Below are positions 23,897 through 35,800 of a DNA stretch of 64,000 nt, in pieces. Made by a program: the position numbers and the translations under genes. The notes below the pieces were generated by a model. The model made no database searches. It was not told the DNA's origin and worked only from the letters and a program-made list of their open reading frames with translations. Source of the DNA: Takakia lepidozioides (lineage: Eukaryota > Streptophyta > Takakiopsida > Takakiales > Takakiaceae); assembly GCA_030704615.1 (NCBI GenBank), contig CM060731.1, forward strand, positions 92,734,756 to 92,798,755. Reading direction: 5' to 3'. Position 1 is the stretch's first letter; each line of letters begins with the position of its first letter.

Positions 23897-24624
23897 TGTC
23901 GCACACCTCACTTCGGTAAGCTCCCCCCTCAAGTCATAGTTACTTGCTTTGATGCGCGCGCCTGACTCCCAACCTGGCCGCCGGGCCAACTTGGAGCTTC
24001 GGTTGCTCACCGGGGCATAACGGTCCCCCTTTGTTCTCCCAAAGAACCCTCCACCGATTTGGAACCAGCGGGAATTCCCTTTGGTAGTTGGCAGTCCGGA
24101 ACAGCTCCCCACTCTTTGGTCGCTTTCCGGCTCGCTCGCTTACTCACTAGTTTTTGGTCACCAACGGGCTTGCACCGTTCTCAGGGTTACTACTCCCTAT
24201 ATATACTTCTGTAGCTGTCCGCGGGGTTTCACAACCAGCCATGCCATTTTATGGCGAACCACCACGAAAACCCTCGACTCCCGGTGATGAGTCGCGGTGA
24301 GTCTTGGCCCTCTCACCACGGCCCCTATGGACCGTGATGAATCCCAAGACTCCCCACGACTCCCACCACGAGGTCTCCGCCCCTATGGTGAGTCCTATGC
24401 CACCCCCACTAAGTCCCGCTAAGCTACCACCACCCCTTGTGGAGCCACCCCCACCGCAACCCGGTGTGCGGGGCTCCACCTAGTGAGCGCCTCCGCCTCC
24501 TTGAGTGCCTTGGGCACTCAAGGGTGCTTCAGCTCCCCATACCTATCGCTGCCGCTGCCCCCACCACAGGGGCAGCCCCTCATGTGTCCCGACCCCCTGC
24601 CCTCAAGGCAAAAGGGCCGCGACA
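23897..24624 (-). repeat. Chromovirus 3' LTR
   Basis: 728 bp, TGTCGC...GCGACA, matching 30,141-30,869 except for scattered single-base differences and a 1-bp indel in a G-run near 24,222. Confidence 0.95.
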
Positions 24625-24637
24625 CACACCCCTACCA
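24625..24637 (-). promoter_or_regulatory. Polypurine tract
   Basis: On the - strand GGTAGGGGTGTG abuts the TGTCGC start of the 3' LTR, the expected place for plus-strand priming. Confidence 0.65.
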
Positions 24638-25528
24638 ACAGGGAGTCGATGTCCTCATCGACTTGTCCATTTTGTAGAAACAAACATCCAAGTTGTGGCG
24701 TCCCACATCAAGGAGTTTGTTTCCGTACCATGGCGTCCCATGGCAAAGAACCAAACCCCACACTTGACTCTACTCTCCACTAGCTAGTTCGGCCACTTCC
24801 TCCAAGTCCCGGCCAGGGTGGAGCCTCTCAAGCTCCTCCCAATGCACTCTTCTTGGCCTTCTTCGAGGTCAAGGAACGATCCTCCCCGAGGATCGAATCG
24901 CCTTACTGCAACAACATTGCTTGCGATCGCTCCTGATGCCGCTTTTGGCATCACTTTGCGCAAGGGTTCACCTCGAACCCCCTTTGACTAGGAAGATAAC
25001 CTTGAACCAACCGTGCGCCCCAATCACTACAATTGGGTCCGTCTTGGAATGCTGGCCTGAGGTACGGGAACACGTCGAAGCCGCACTACGACTTCGTCCC
25101 GAGGCTACACGATTATAGTACATGAACGGAAGCACATAGCTTCCGCATTAGCCCGCACTACAAGGCAACCACCTCGGTAGCGCAGTTATAGTACGCGCAC
25201 GCGCCAGGTGCGCACTAGCACGTGAACTCCCAAAGAAGGCGCATGTTTCCTTGCCCCTTGGATGGGAGTCACCCGATTTCGGCACTGCGCAAACACACGA
25301 TTAACCCAATTTACCTCTCCCACTTTTGTAAGCTAGCATGCATTCTACACACTAGCCAAACACACCATGCATCACCATTCCAAACAAAATAGGACACACA
25401 ACATTTGGAACCCATTTCCTTTATAACAAATTTTTGTACAATACAAGTTTTTGCAATCGGATTCCTGAGCTAGCTAAGCCGGGCTAAGCATGCATTTCCT
25501 CCCCCACGCTCCAAGGTTGATGTCCCCA
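24638..25528 (-). other. Chromovirus 3' untranslated spacer
   Basis: About 890 bp between the pol stop and the polypurine tract with no coding potential on the element's strand. Confidence 0.6.
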
Positions 25529-28500
25529 TCAACGCTTCTTCCGCTTTTGAGGTCGCCCTTCGAAAATTGCAACCGCCTCGGATGCGTTTCCCATTTCTGA
25601 GGCACGCACCCAAGATGCCTCCACATGATGATAGCCCTTCCATTTGACGAGATACTCCGTTTCTCGGTTCTTGAATCCTCCTCGACTTAAGTACTGCCTC
25701 CACCTCGTACTCAGGTTCATTTTCATGATCCAACAACACAGGTGGCGGACGCAACACTTGATGCCGATTCGGACGCGCTTCATCTTTGAAGTAAGGCTTC
25801 AAAAGGGAGACGTGAAATACTGGATGCACCTTGCTGTTTGCCGGCAGCTCCAATTCATACACATCCTCATTCATAACCTTCCGGATGCGAAAGGGTCCCA
25901 CATACGGAGGTACGAACTTTGAACTCACTTCCGGAGGTAGTCGGAAATTCTTGATGTTCAACCAGACCTCCGTGCCTGCCTCAAACTTCACTTCCCTCCG
26001 CTTCCGATTCGCCTGCCTTTCATACCGTTTCCTAGCTTTGGCAATGTTGTACTTTGCGAGCTTCAACAAACGCTCGCGTTCTTCTAGTACCGCCGCTACT
26101 GCCGGTTCCTCAACGTCCTGGGCGGCCCAACTTGTCGGCACCAGAGGTGCTTTTCCATAGACCAATACAAAAGGGGAAACTCTCGTTGCGGAGTGTTCTG
26201 TGTTATTATAACAGAACTTTGCCGCGTCTAAGTGTTCCACCCAGTCTGTTTGGTCTGCCGACACGTAATTCCGCAAGATCTGCTTCACTACGGAATTCAC
26301 TCTTTCTGTTTGGCCGTCGGTCGTAGGTCGGAAGGCGGTGCTCATCTTCAGCCTCGTCCCCATCTTCTTCCAAAGTGCCCTCCAAAATTTACTCGTAAAC
26401 TTTGGATCGCGGTCCGAGACAATATCCTTTGGGACTCCATGATGCTTTGAGACGTGGGCGAAGTAAAGTCGCCCTGTTTCCTGCGCCATTGCCGTCTCCA
26501 TGGTGGGGATGAAATGACCCATTTTACTGAACCTATCCACCACCACCATGATTGCATCGAATCCTTTTGACAGCGGCATAGCAGTCATGAAATCCATCGA
26601 GACGCTTTCCCAAGTCCCCTCTGGAATCGGCAAGGGTTGTAACAGCTCCGCTTGCTTTTTGTACTCGCTCCGGTTTTGTTGGCATGTGGTGCATGTCTTA
26701 ACATACTCCTCCGCCTCCTCCCTCAGTTTGGGCCAGAAATACTCTTTCTTCAAGAGTGCCGCAGTGCGCTTGGCTCCGCCGTGGCCCGCAAGCGGGCTAT
26801 CATGGCATTCTCTCAAGAGGCTATCTCTGATCCCTCCCTTTGGCACGTAGAGACGCTTTTGCTTATACCGGAGCAGTCCATTTTGCAAGTGGAACTGCGA
26901 TTTAACCCCCATCCTTAAATCCTGCATCACGGACTTCGCCAGCTCATCCTTCCAGCAAGCCTTCCGGATCTTCCTTTGGAGCGCCGTCTTGCCCTTGTAC
27001 ACCAACAAGAGCTGCTGCTTTCTACTTAAAGCATCGGCTACGACGTTGTCTCGTCCCGGTTTGTACTGGATATCCACGTCGAACACTGCCAAAGTATCTT
27101 GCCACCTAAGTTGTTTTGGGGACAACTTGGGCTGCGTGGCAAAATACTTCACCGTGACATTGTCCGTGAACACCTTCACTGGGTTGGAACCAACATTGTG
27201 GCGCCAAAGCTCAAGACAGTGCACCACCGCCTTCATCTCTTTCTCGTGCGTCGGCCACCGTCGCTCCACTTCATTCAGTTTCTTACTTTCGTAAGCCACT
27301 AGACGTCCATCTTGCATCAGTACACCCCCAATCGCAAAGTCCGACGCATCTGTATGTATCTCGAACGGACGATCGGACTCCGGGATTTTCAAGACTGGAG
27401 CTTCCGCCATCCGCTGCTTCAATTCAGCAAAAGCTTGGCCACACAAGGTGTTCCATACCCAGACTTTGGATTTACACAGAAGGTCTGACAACGGCCCCGC
27501 GATCTTGGCGAAATTTCTCACATACTTCCGGTAATAGGAGGCGAGTCCTAGGAAGGATCGCACTCCCGGGACCGAAGTCGGAGGCTCCCAGTCCAAGATC
27601 GCCCTCACCTTTCTATCATCCATTTTGATCCCATCTTGTGTAATCACATGCCCCAAGAACTCCACTTTTGTGACCCCGAATTCGCACTTTGAAGCTTTGG
27701 CATACAGCTTCTCTTCTCGCAATTTTTGGAACACCCTTTTTAGGTGCTCCAGGTGCTCCTCCTTTGTTTTCGAGTACACCAAGATGTCGTCGATGTACAC
27801 GATCACAAAGTCATCCAACCACTCCTGAAAAAGGCTGTTCATCAGCGTGCTAAATGTCGCTGGTGCATTGGTGAGCCCAAAAGGCATCACCAAGAACTCA
27901 TATGAACCATACCTTGTCCTGCACGCGGTCTTCTCCTCATCTCCTTCCGCCACCCGAATTTGATGATAGCCGGAGCGCAAGTCGATCCGGCTGAAATACT
28001 TTGCTCCTGCCAACCGGTCGAAAAGGTCGTCGATCCTTGGCAAAGGATACCGGTTTTTAATAGTCACCTTATTCAAAGCCCTGTAATCGACACACATCCG
28101 CAGCGTCCCATCCTTCTTGTCTGCGAATAGCACCGGGGCTCCGTAAGGTGACTTACTCGGCCGGATGTACCCCTTTGACATTAGATCTTTGAACTGAGTC
28201 TTCAGCTCGACCAACTCTCTGTGGCTCAACCGGTAGGGCGCCTTGGCAGGCGGTTCCGATCCCGGTATCACCTCAATCTTGTGGTCAACTCCTCTTCGCG
28301 GTGGCAAGCCGCTTGGTAAATCCTCCGGCATCACATCCTGGTATCTCTCCAAAATCCCCTTGATCCAATCTGGGCTCGGCTCCCCATCGCCTTCTCCCTT
28401 CACTTCTCTAATGTAAAGCAAAAATTGGGGCTCGTGTGCCTCCTCCACTGCCCACTCCCTTGCTGACAGAAGGTTTATTCGCCCTCCCACGGATTTGGGC

Positions 28501-28784
28501 GTTTCCGATACTCGTAAGACCTCGCCACCATTCCCACATGGCAACGTGACTACTCTCTTGCGGCCATCTATGACCGCTCCGGATTTGCTCAAAAAGGTCA
28601 TCCCCAAAATGAGATCCACTCCATCGATCTCGCAGATGGTGAAGTTCTCACGTCCCTCCCAACTCCCCAGTTGAAGAGGAACATCAAACGCCAACCTTGT
28701 CGCCAACTGTGGTTCTCCTTTGGCAGAACGCACCTCAATAGAGGCCCCCACGTCACTTGTTGGGAGTCCCAACTTTCGCGCCAC
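25529..28784 (-). pseudogene. Chromovirus pol: protease C-terminal part, RT, RNase H, integrase, chromodomain
   Basis: In order on the - strand: the protease end ([11 protein letters not shown]); RT with [41 protein letters not shown] and the catalytic YIDDILVYS near 27,783-27,800; RNase H with [14 protein letters not shown] and ALSRK; the integrase zinc region with CTTCQQNR; and the DDE core with [19 protein letters not shown] and TDGQTERVN. The C-terminal chromodomain starts in this frame ([10 protein letters not shown], near 25,720) and continues after a frameshift near 25,680 in another frame ([17 protein letters not shown]) to a stop at 25,529. The core polymerase and integrase are uninterrupted for over 1,000 codons. 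This is a plant chromovirus (Tekay/Reina/CRM type; the clade cannot be fixed by eye). Confidence 0.93.
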
Positions 28785-30085
28785 CGCCGGCGAAAGTGCG
28801 ACGCTCCTGTGTCCACCAACAACGACACGTTAGTTCCGGATATTATCCCATCCATGAACAATAACTGACTCCCTTTACGCAGGGCGCCAGTTTCCTCATA
28901 CAACTCAAAAGAATAGTTGCCTACCTTGCAAGTCCTGGCGACCACCGCTTCCACCAAGCGACTGATGGTATCTTCCGACAGCTCCGTGGTTGCCTGAGTC
29001 ATGTTCAATTGTCGAGGTTTCGTGCACTTCTTGGCCATGTGCCCGGGTTCCCCGCAATTGAAACACACTCCATCAAAGGTCGCCTTCTGTCCGCCATAAG
29101 CCGCTCCACCCGCTTTTCCTTTCGAAGCACCGGGTGCCGCCTTGACGTGTGAAGGCCCTCCCTTCGATTTCCACGTGCCATTGTCGCCGCGTGGCCTATC
29201 CCACTTCTTTTCCGGTCGGAAGGAGTCACCTTCCCGCCGGGTCTTCTTGTGGTTCAGCTCCGTACGGCCTTGTCTCTCACCCCTAGGGACATCCGAGAAA
29301 CATTCAGCCCTCTCAATTGCCTCGTTCAAAGTCTTGGGTGGCTTCTCCTCCAACTTCCGCCTGGCCCATGGGGCCAGTCCCGCCACAAAGTTGAAGACCA
29401 TTTCTGGTTCTGCCATGTCCGCGACTTCGAGCAACAGCACATTGAAAGCCTGGACATACCCCCGAATGTCATCCGTTTGCTTCAAATTCCTCATCTTGTC
29501 CCAGGCAAGCCAGGACGTGTTGAGGGGCACAAACTGTCTCTTCATCAATTCCTTGAACCCACTCCAGTTCAAGCTTTCCGGGCTTGGACCTCGGTCGTGA
29601 AGGCGTTTCTGCCACCATTGTTGAGCATAGCCCCTCAAGTAGGTGGGAGCCACTCCCACCCGATCCTCGTCACTCAACTTGGCCGCCCGGAAGTACTGCT
29701 CTAGCTCCAGGAGCCAGGTGTTGAGTGCCTTCCGATTTCGGACGCCCTCGAAGGTGCCGGGTTCCTTAGGCTTCACCTTAAACTTTGCCTTAGTGGAAGT
29801 GGCATTAGCCGCCTTCAACACGTCTTTCAACATCCCTCCAAACTGCGCCAACAACCCTTCCCAAAAGGCTGCCGGCATGGGAGGCATCTCTTGGTTTGTC
29901 GGAGCTCTCAAGGATTCCTCGGGCTCCGACTCCTCGGATTCCTCCCGCTCTTGAGCGGCCTCGTTTTCGGAAACATGCATCGCTTCCTCAAACGGCCGCC
30001 CCGGTGACACGTCGCCCCCATCGGGCTCACCAGGATCATCATCTTTTGGGCCGTTCCGCTTTCGCTTTGGCTTGCCCAACCCCAT
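28785..30085 (-). pseudogene. Chromovirus gag and start of protease
   Basis: The first Met after the primer site is at 30,085 (MGLGKPKRKRNG). Capsid-type blocks are NRKALNTWLLELEQYF, YLRGYAQQWWQKRLHD and EMVFNFVAGLAPWARRKLE. One zinc knuckle, CFNCGEPGHMAKKC, lies near 29,030-29,075, followed by the protease active site LLVDTGASH at about 28,797-28,823. Immediately after DTGASH the expected continuation ([10 protein letters not shown]) is in a different frame, so a small indel at 28,784-28,797 separates gag-protease from pol. Both genes are normally one ORF in this clade; a programmed shift is unlikely in the middle of the active-site loop. Confidence 0.9.
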
Positions 30086-30126
30086 GATGAGGCCAATCCC
30101 AAGGACGATCACGTATTGAACTCTAA

Positions 30127-30138
30127 GCTCTGATACCA
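30127..30138 (-). promoter_or_regulatory. Primer-binding site for initiator-Met tRNA
   Basis: TGGTATCAGAGC on the - strand, two bases inside the 5' LTR. This is the standard plant LTR-retrotransposon primer site. Confidence 0.95.
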
Positions 30139-30140
30139 AG

Positions 30141-30869
30141 TGTCGCGCACCTCACTTCGGTAAGCTCCCCCCTCAAGTCATAGTTACTTGCTTTGATGCG
30201 CGCGCCTGACTCCCAACCTGGCCGCCGGGCCAACTTGGAGCTTCGACTGCTCACCGGGGCATAACGGTCCCCCTTTGTTCTCCCAAAGAACCCTCCACCG
30301 ATTTGGAACCAGCGGGAATTCCCTTTGGTAGTTGGCAGTCCGGAACAGCTCCCCACTCTTTGGTCGCTTTCCGGCTCGCTCGCTTACTCACTAGTTTTTG
30401 GTCACCAACGGGCTTGCACCGTTCTCGGGGTTACTACTCCCTATATATACTTCTGTAGCTGTCCGCGGGGGTTTTACAACCAGCCATGCCATTTTATGGC
30501 GAACCACCACGAAAACCCTCGACTCCCGGTGATGAGTCGCGGTGAGTCTTGGCCCACTCACCACGGCCCCTATGGACCGTGATGAGTCCCAAGACTCCCC
30601 ACGACTCCCACCACGAGGTCTCCGCCCCTATGGTGAGTCCTATGCCACCCCCACTAAGTCCCGCTAAGCTACCACCACCCCTTGTGGAGCCACCCCCACC
30701 GCAACCCGGTGTGCGGGGCTCCACCTAGTGAGCGCCTCCGCCTCCTTGAGTGCCTTGGGCACTCAAGGGTGCTTCAGCTCCCCATACCTATCGCTGCCGC
30801 TACCCCCACCACAGGGGCAGCCCCTCATGTGTCCCGACCCCCTGCCCTCAAGGCAAAAGGGCCGCGACA
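30141..30869 (-). repeat. Chromovirus 5' LTR
   Basis: 729 bp, TGTCGC...GCGACA. Contains the probable promoter at 30,442-30,449. Confidence 0.95.
30442..30449 (-). promoter_or_regulatory. LTR TATA box
   Basis: TATATATA in the context GTATATATAGGG on the element's strand, about 430 bp from the upstream LTR edge, a reasonable U3/R position. The same sequence is in the 3' LTR near 24,197. Confidence 0.6.
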
Positions 30870-30874
30870 CTTTG
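30870..30874. repeat. Target-site duplication CTTTG, right copy
   Basis: CTTTG directly follows GCGACA and matches the left copy at 23,892-23,896. Removing the insertion rejoins the 3' ORF of the host element. Confidence 0.9.
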
Positions 30875-33800
30875 AGCCAAGGACAGGAGTCACCCAGGTG
30901 AAGGGCGTAGATATACAAGTTACTCCGCAGTACTTACAACAACTTTTTGAATTACCATCAGCTGGTAATGTGAGCGTGGATAAACACAGGGCAAGATTGC
31001 AAGTAGGGGATCTTTTCCAAGAAATGAGTTTCTTTAGGAACCAGGGATTCACTTGCACCAAAGCCGAGTATCCAGGGTTGAGGGAAATTGGCCAGATACT
31101 GAACATTATGTTTGCCATGAAACAGAACCAACAGTATCTTAGCAGATCTTTTACGGAGGAGGTTCTGAAAGCTTAGAGAGGAGAAGATGTAGCTTGGGCG
31201 GAGATGATGCATAGTGATCTGGTGGAGGAGATGAAACGATTACAGACTACTGCTGCCAAGTCCCCAATTATTGTATCTGGCCCAATTATTGCACAGATCA
31301 TCTCTTTGATTCTTGCTTGCTTGATGTGCAAGAACGCAAAATAATGGGGGTGTTTGAGGCAGCCACAACTGCAGTTAAGGAGCAAGGCTCTTCACAAGAG
31401 GAAGGAGGATTAGAGAGGCAACACCAGTCTAAGAGACAGAAGAGGGACGCAATTGTAATGGCGGATCTACTGGCCACGAGGAATCCTCACGATGATGTTT
31501 CCATAGCTCCCGCACAGGATGGGGTGCAACAGCACAATGGGTTGTTATTACTGGAAGCATAGCCATTAGAGAGGGAGGAAGAAGTCACCTCAGTGTCACG
31601 GCCAGCACAACAAGCTGACCAGATTGCCCCAGTGGTAACTCAGACCGGACATGCTGTTACACCGGAGCCTCTTACTGTGGAGAGAGAGGGGTTGGACATC
31701 CCCACTATAGAGCAAGTAGTGGCAGAAATTGAGAAGGGCGACCTTCTCTATGAAAACTCTGGCATGGTCGGAAAACCCATAGTACAAAAGATGCAGAGTC
31801 TGCCCAAGGAAATCCCTGCTGTGCAGGTTATGCCCAAAACTGTGACAGAGGTTAAAGAGGTAAAGGGCAAGAGTATTGCAGCGCCTGTGGAGGATGAGGT
31901 TGCTCAGGAAGAAGATCTTGTGGGATCATGGCCTGACTGGTTTGTGAAACATCAAACTGTGGAGAATCAGGAAGAACAGCAGCAAGTTCTCCATGTAGAC
32001 CCAAAGCAGGCCATGCTTATGAGTTCCATAAGCAAGACTCTCAATCTATTGGGCACCTATGTCAAGTCTCATGTTCCTTCCACTCAATTGGCAGCATTGC
32101 GGGAGGAGCTCAAGCAAGAGCTTGAGGCAAGAATTTCCACTGAGTGTGCAAACAGGGTGGATGTGAAGGCCAACCTCAAGTTGCAGGAAGAGTTGGAAGA
32201 CACTAAAGTTGCCCTACAGCTTGCGAAGGAAAATTTAATTGAAGTAGGTCTTGAGCAGGAGAAGTTGCATGAAGTGCATAAGCAACAGCTATACCAGATA
32301 CAGATTCATCATGAGGGCAAGTTCCATGAAGTGAAGTTGCTTCATACAGAATTGGAAGCAGTCCATCAGAAAATGATCGTGCAGTGTGCCACACTAACGA
32401 CTAATCTAGAAATGGCTGCATTGGAAGTCAAGAACCAAGCTGAGAGATATATAACGGCAGAGACAGAGTCAATGGACCAGGGGAAACTCGTTGCTGACAT
32501 AAAGGCTACTATCTGTCGCAATGAGGATACCATTCAACAGTTCCACCGGGTCGATGCCCATAAGGACATGTACATCTTTGAATTGCAGCAAACAATCACA
32601 GTACGGGAGAATGAACTTTCTGTGAGTGAAAGGGCTTGGAAAGAAGCCAATAATCTGTTAGCTGCCTATACAGCTCTGGTTGAACCTCATGCGAAGCGCA
32701 TGGAGAGTTTACAACAGCAGTTGGAAGCATACCGGCTCAAGGAGGAGCATGATCTCCGTGGTGTTACACACGACTTGGTGGATAATCATCTTTTGCAAGA
32801 GTGGTTAACACAAGGGCCAGTGGAAGGGAAAGCACCAAGAAAGCTCACCCAAGACGAGATGAATGATCTCAGGCTACGGGTGCAGAACATTGCCACAACC
32901 ACTATAGACAATGTCTATAGTCGGATAGTTGAGTCATAGGAGGGTGTAGAAAGGCTGCAAACTCAAGTGGATGACTTGAGCTCCAACATTGACAAAATGG
33001 CCTTTGATCCTGAGGAACAGTTCATGGCTACCTATTTGCACGCAAGGACTTTGATTTTCCAATCTTCAGCACAGGAAGTGCAGGACTTGCCAACATCAGG
33101 AGGGACTATGGCAACAACATCACAACAACCACACCAGGTCGACAATGTTGATACCATGGCACTGCAGCAATCACTGTCTGAGGTTTGGGGTGATGCTTCT
33201 TTTAATCCACCTACTATTCCTGCTGCACTCGAATACAATCGGGCTATGATTATACCCTTCAACCAAATTCCCATTGTCATGGATTTGGCTTGGAAAGAAT
33301 TCAGTCCTCCAGAGTCTTTGGCACACTATTACCAGATTATGCGCATTTGGTTGCCAGTGGCAACTCGGACTAAAGTTCTTCCAACTGGCAGACCCATTGA
33401 AGATCACCATTTTGCGTGGTACTGGTCTGAGGCAGGAACCATGCTGAAGGAATTAATTGCCTTCCAGATTGTTCATGGATTCATTTACACCAAGACCAAG
33501 GAGGTACCTAGTTTGGTCATGGGTTGTGGACTGTAGTATGCTGCTTGTTTTATTTCACGTTATCACATTGAGCAGCAGAAGATGCAGATGAGATTTCAGA
33601 TTTAATCCAGTGGGGAGCATTGGATGTTACCTTCAGTTCCACCACATACATATCTGTATGATGTAAGGATCGTGCTTCAGAAGGATCCCCAACTTCGTTC
33701 TTGGTTTACTTTTGCTCTGGAGAACTTGGCCAAGGAGAACTTGGCCAAGGAGAACTTGGGTCTTGACCACATTTTTCCCAAGGGGCATGAAGCCAGGAAG

Positions 33801-34181
33801 TGGCTACACTTCTCCAAAGTCATTGGCTCACCACTCAGCCATACAGATGATGAGCTACGGGCATATATTAATCTTGCCCGAAAGAGGTTGACACAAGTTT
33901 TACAGGGGGGAAGATGATTCGGATACTACTGGTTCTGTGGACGGAAATTTTGACATGGCTGAGGATTATGTATACAAATGGCGGAGAAGAAACGACGGGG
34001 ATCTCCTATGCCTGAAAAGTTACCTCCATATCAGCCTAAGGCAGGACAGTCAGATCCATCGAGTCGACAGTCATCCCCACCAGCCAGCAACATGGCTCGG
34101 GCTCACACACAGAGCCCTCCGAGGGACTCTCACCGGCAGAAGGGTATTCGTTCACAGAGGTTTGTTGATCCTAAGCAGTAA
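30875..34181 (+). pseudogene. Extra 3' ORF of the Ty3/gypsy family (plus copy, main part)
   Basis: Homologous along its length to 52,969-56,350 on the - strand. Segments: FEPRTGVTQVKGVDIQVTPQ, RSFTEEVLKA, LDIPTIEQVVAEIEKGDLLY (31,690-31,750), a heptad-rich coiled-coil region at 32,040-32,940, then SLAHYYQIMRIWLPVATRTK and GTMLKELIAFQIVHGFIYTK (33,310-33,500), and a basic Ser/Pro tail. Nonsense codons at 31,174, 31,560, 32,937 and 33,534, a TAA near 33,602 and frame changes near 33,900 show decay. No known domain is recognised. A 21-bp unit (AACTTGGCCAAGGAG) is duplicated near 33,723-33,757. Confidence 0.8.
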
Positions 34182-34201
34182 ACCATGAGGACGCGGCTTT
34201 T

Positions 34202-34219
34202 TGAGAGGGGGAGGGATAA
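34202..34219 (+). promoter_or_regulatory. Polypurine tract of the + copy
   Basis: TGAGAGGGGGAGGGATAA immediately precedes the TGTTA start of the LTR. The - strand copy has the equivalent GAGAGGGGAAGGGGTAA before its TGTTA. Confidence 0.8.
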
Positions 34220-35244
34220 TGTTATAGGGCTGTCTGGGACTTAGATAGTTTTACGGGTTCTGTGGGGTACCCTTAATTTTGCACACACTTACGGATGGTA
34301 GACTTAGACCAACAGAGGTCGTAGGGGTGACAGACACAGGCTTACACAGCCTATCATAGTCAGTCACAGCCTGACATAGCCTGACACAGCTTGTCACAGC
34401 CTTATACAACCTGACACAGCTTGTCACAGCCTGATACACCCTTACACAGCCTGACACAGCCTGACACAGCTTGTCACAGTCTATCCCAGTCAGTCACAGC
34501 CTATCACAGTCTATCACAGTCTGACACAGCCCGACATAGCCACAGTCCGACACAGTCAGTTACAGCCCGACACAACTTGGCACACCCCGTCACAGCGTTC
34601 ACAAGGAATGGATATCATTGGCAGGGAACGACTGTGTGGGAACGACATCTGCAGAGGGAACGTGCATTCTGTCTTGGATAACAGTTAGTTAGTTAGGCGG
34701 TTAGAACAGCTTGCAGGTAGAATAGGCAGAGTAGCGACATGGAGGGAGTCACATCTAAGATCACTTCTTGGACATCACTTGAGGAGATCAGGCGGAGAGC
34801 ACGATCTTGGAGCGCAGGGATGGAGAATACACAGAGGAGGAGATACGACGAGATGATGCTTGATTCATGTAAGCTGTAGAGATGCACTGTAGAGCAGATT
34901 AGAGACACCATGGCTTCGGCCTGATACATGATAGATATTAATATGTTTCCTATTTCATATTCACACCGTGTAGAGAGATATGAGTGAAGCTGTGGAATGA
35001 ATGCTTGAGTAGTTGGAACATGGTAGATTGCAAAAGCAATCTGATACTTATTCATAGACAGTAAGGTAAATTGCTAACATGAATGCGAGAAGGAATACAA
35101 ATAGGAAGCACCCCCATGATACACTAGTTGTAGGTCATGACTGATTGTTCTGAGCGGGCTGAGTACTTAGAGATTTCCAACTCTTCTATCTTGGAGTTTC
35201 CACCTCAGATAGCTAAGGGATGGGTGAATAAAAGCCGCTCGACA
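34220..35244 (+). repeat. 3' LTR of the + Ty3/gypsy derivative
   Basis: Starts TGTTATAGGG and aligns with the LTR at 51,984-52,929 (-) up to AATAAAAGCC; the end is placed at the last CA (GACA at 35,241-35,244). Contains a block of CACAGCC/TGACACAGC short repeats at 34,340-34,600. The exact right boundary is uncertain by some ten bases. Confidence 0.75.
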
Positions 35245-35800
35245 TTAATTACGTGGCGTTCTTCCGTTGGTTGTACTGGAGTCATGTAGTCGTATTCATG
35301 AAGTTATGTAGTCAGGAGTGCCTCTGTGGAGTAGTCAGGTCCCTGACTACATGATCTCGGTTGATTGCCTTCACGCATTTTGGGCTTTTGGTAGTTTGCT
35401 GCCATGTGTCAATCCTCAAACACATTGCCCACTTGGGCATATTTGATGAGGGCGTTGTCTTTGTCGGTAATTGTGTGTGTGTCGGGATGTCTTCCTCTAT
35501 CACAGAGGGTATGTTTGCTTTGTTTTCGATCAAAACGGTGCTCGTATGAGGCCTTATTAAACACGTGTACTTCCTAGTGTTCCGCGCGGTGCTTCGAAGT
35601 CAAGTCTGTGGCTTCACAATGTCGTGTCCAGATTCGCAAGTGCGCGGGGGACTTGTAGCATTCACCTGTACTGAACTAGTGAAATTGCAGAAATTGCTTG
35701 CTTACAGTACATGATTGAAAAGAAATCCCAAAGTGTCTGTGAGTTTTCAAAGATGCGTATTCACCAGAAGACAAATTGTGATGTGATTTTAATTGGCAGG
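35245..35800. other. Spacer, no gene seen
   Basis: Between the LTR and the CACTA remnant. Contains only short overlapping ORFs with no recognisable similarity. Confidence 0.5.

Larger units (their letters stand above)
23897..30869 (-). mobile_element. Complete Ty3/gypsy chromovirus, nested insertion
   Basis: LTRs of 728 and 729 bp begin TGTCGC and end GCGACA. They differ at roughly ten positions by eye, so the insertion is fairly recent. Order on the - strand: 5' LTR, iMet primer site, gag with one CCHC, protease, reverse transcriptase, RNase H, integrase, chromodomain, polypurine tract, 3' LTR. Frameshifts in the protease and the chromodomain make this copy defective. Confidence 0.95.
23154..35244 (+). 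mobile_element. Decayed Ty3/gypsy derivative lacking pol, split by a nested chromovirus
   Basis: Same family as the - strand element at 52-64 kb. It holds part of the gag zinc-knuckle region (23,154-23,517), then jumps straight to the extra 3' ORF (23,518-23,891 and 30,875-34,181), then a purine tract and a 3' LTR (34,220-35,244). The 5' LTR, most of gag and all of pol are absent. The chromovirus at 23,897-30,869 interrupts the 3' ORF. Confidence 0.85.

Noticed and set aside
25644-27828. Several + strand ORFs of 65-110 codons
   Set aside because: They are antisense shadows of the chromovirus pol gene.
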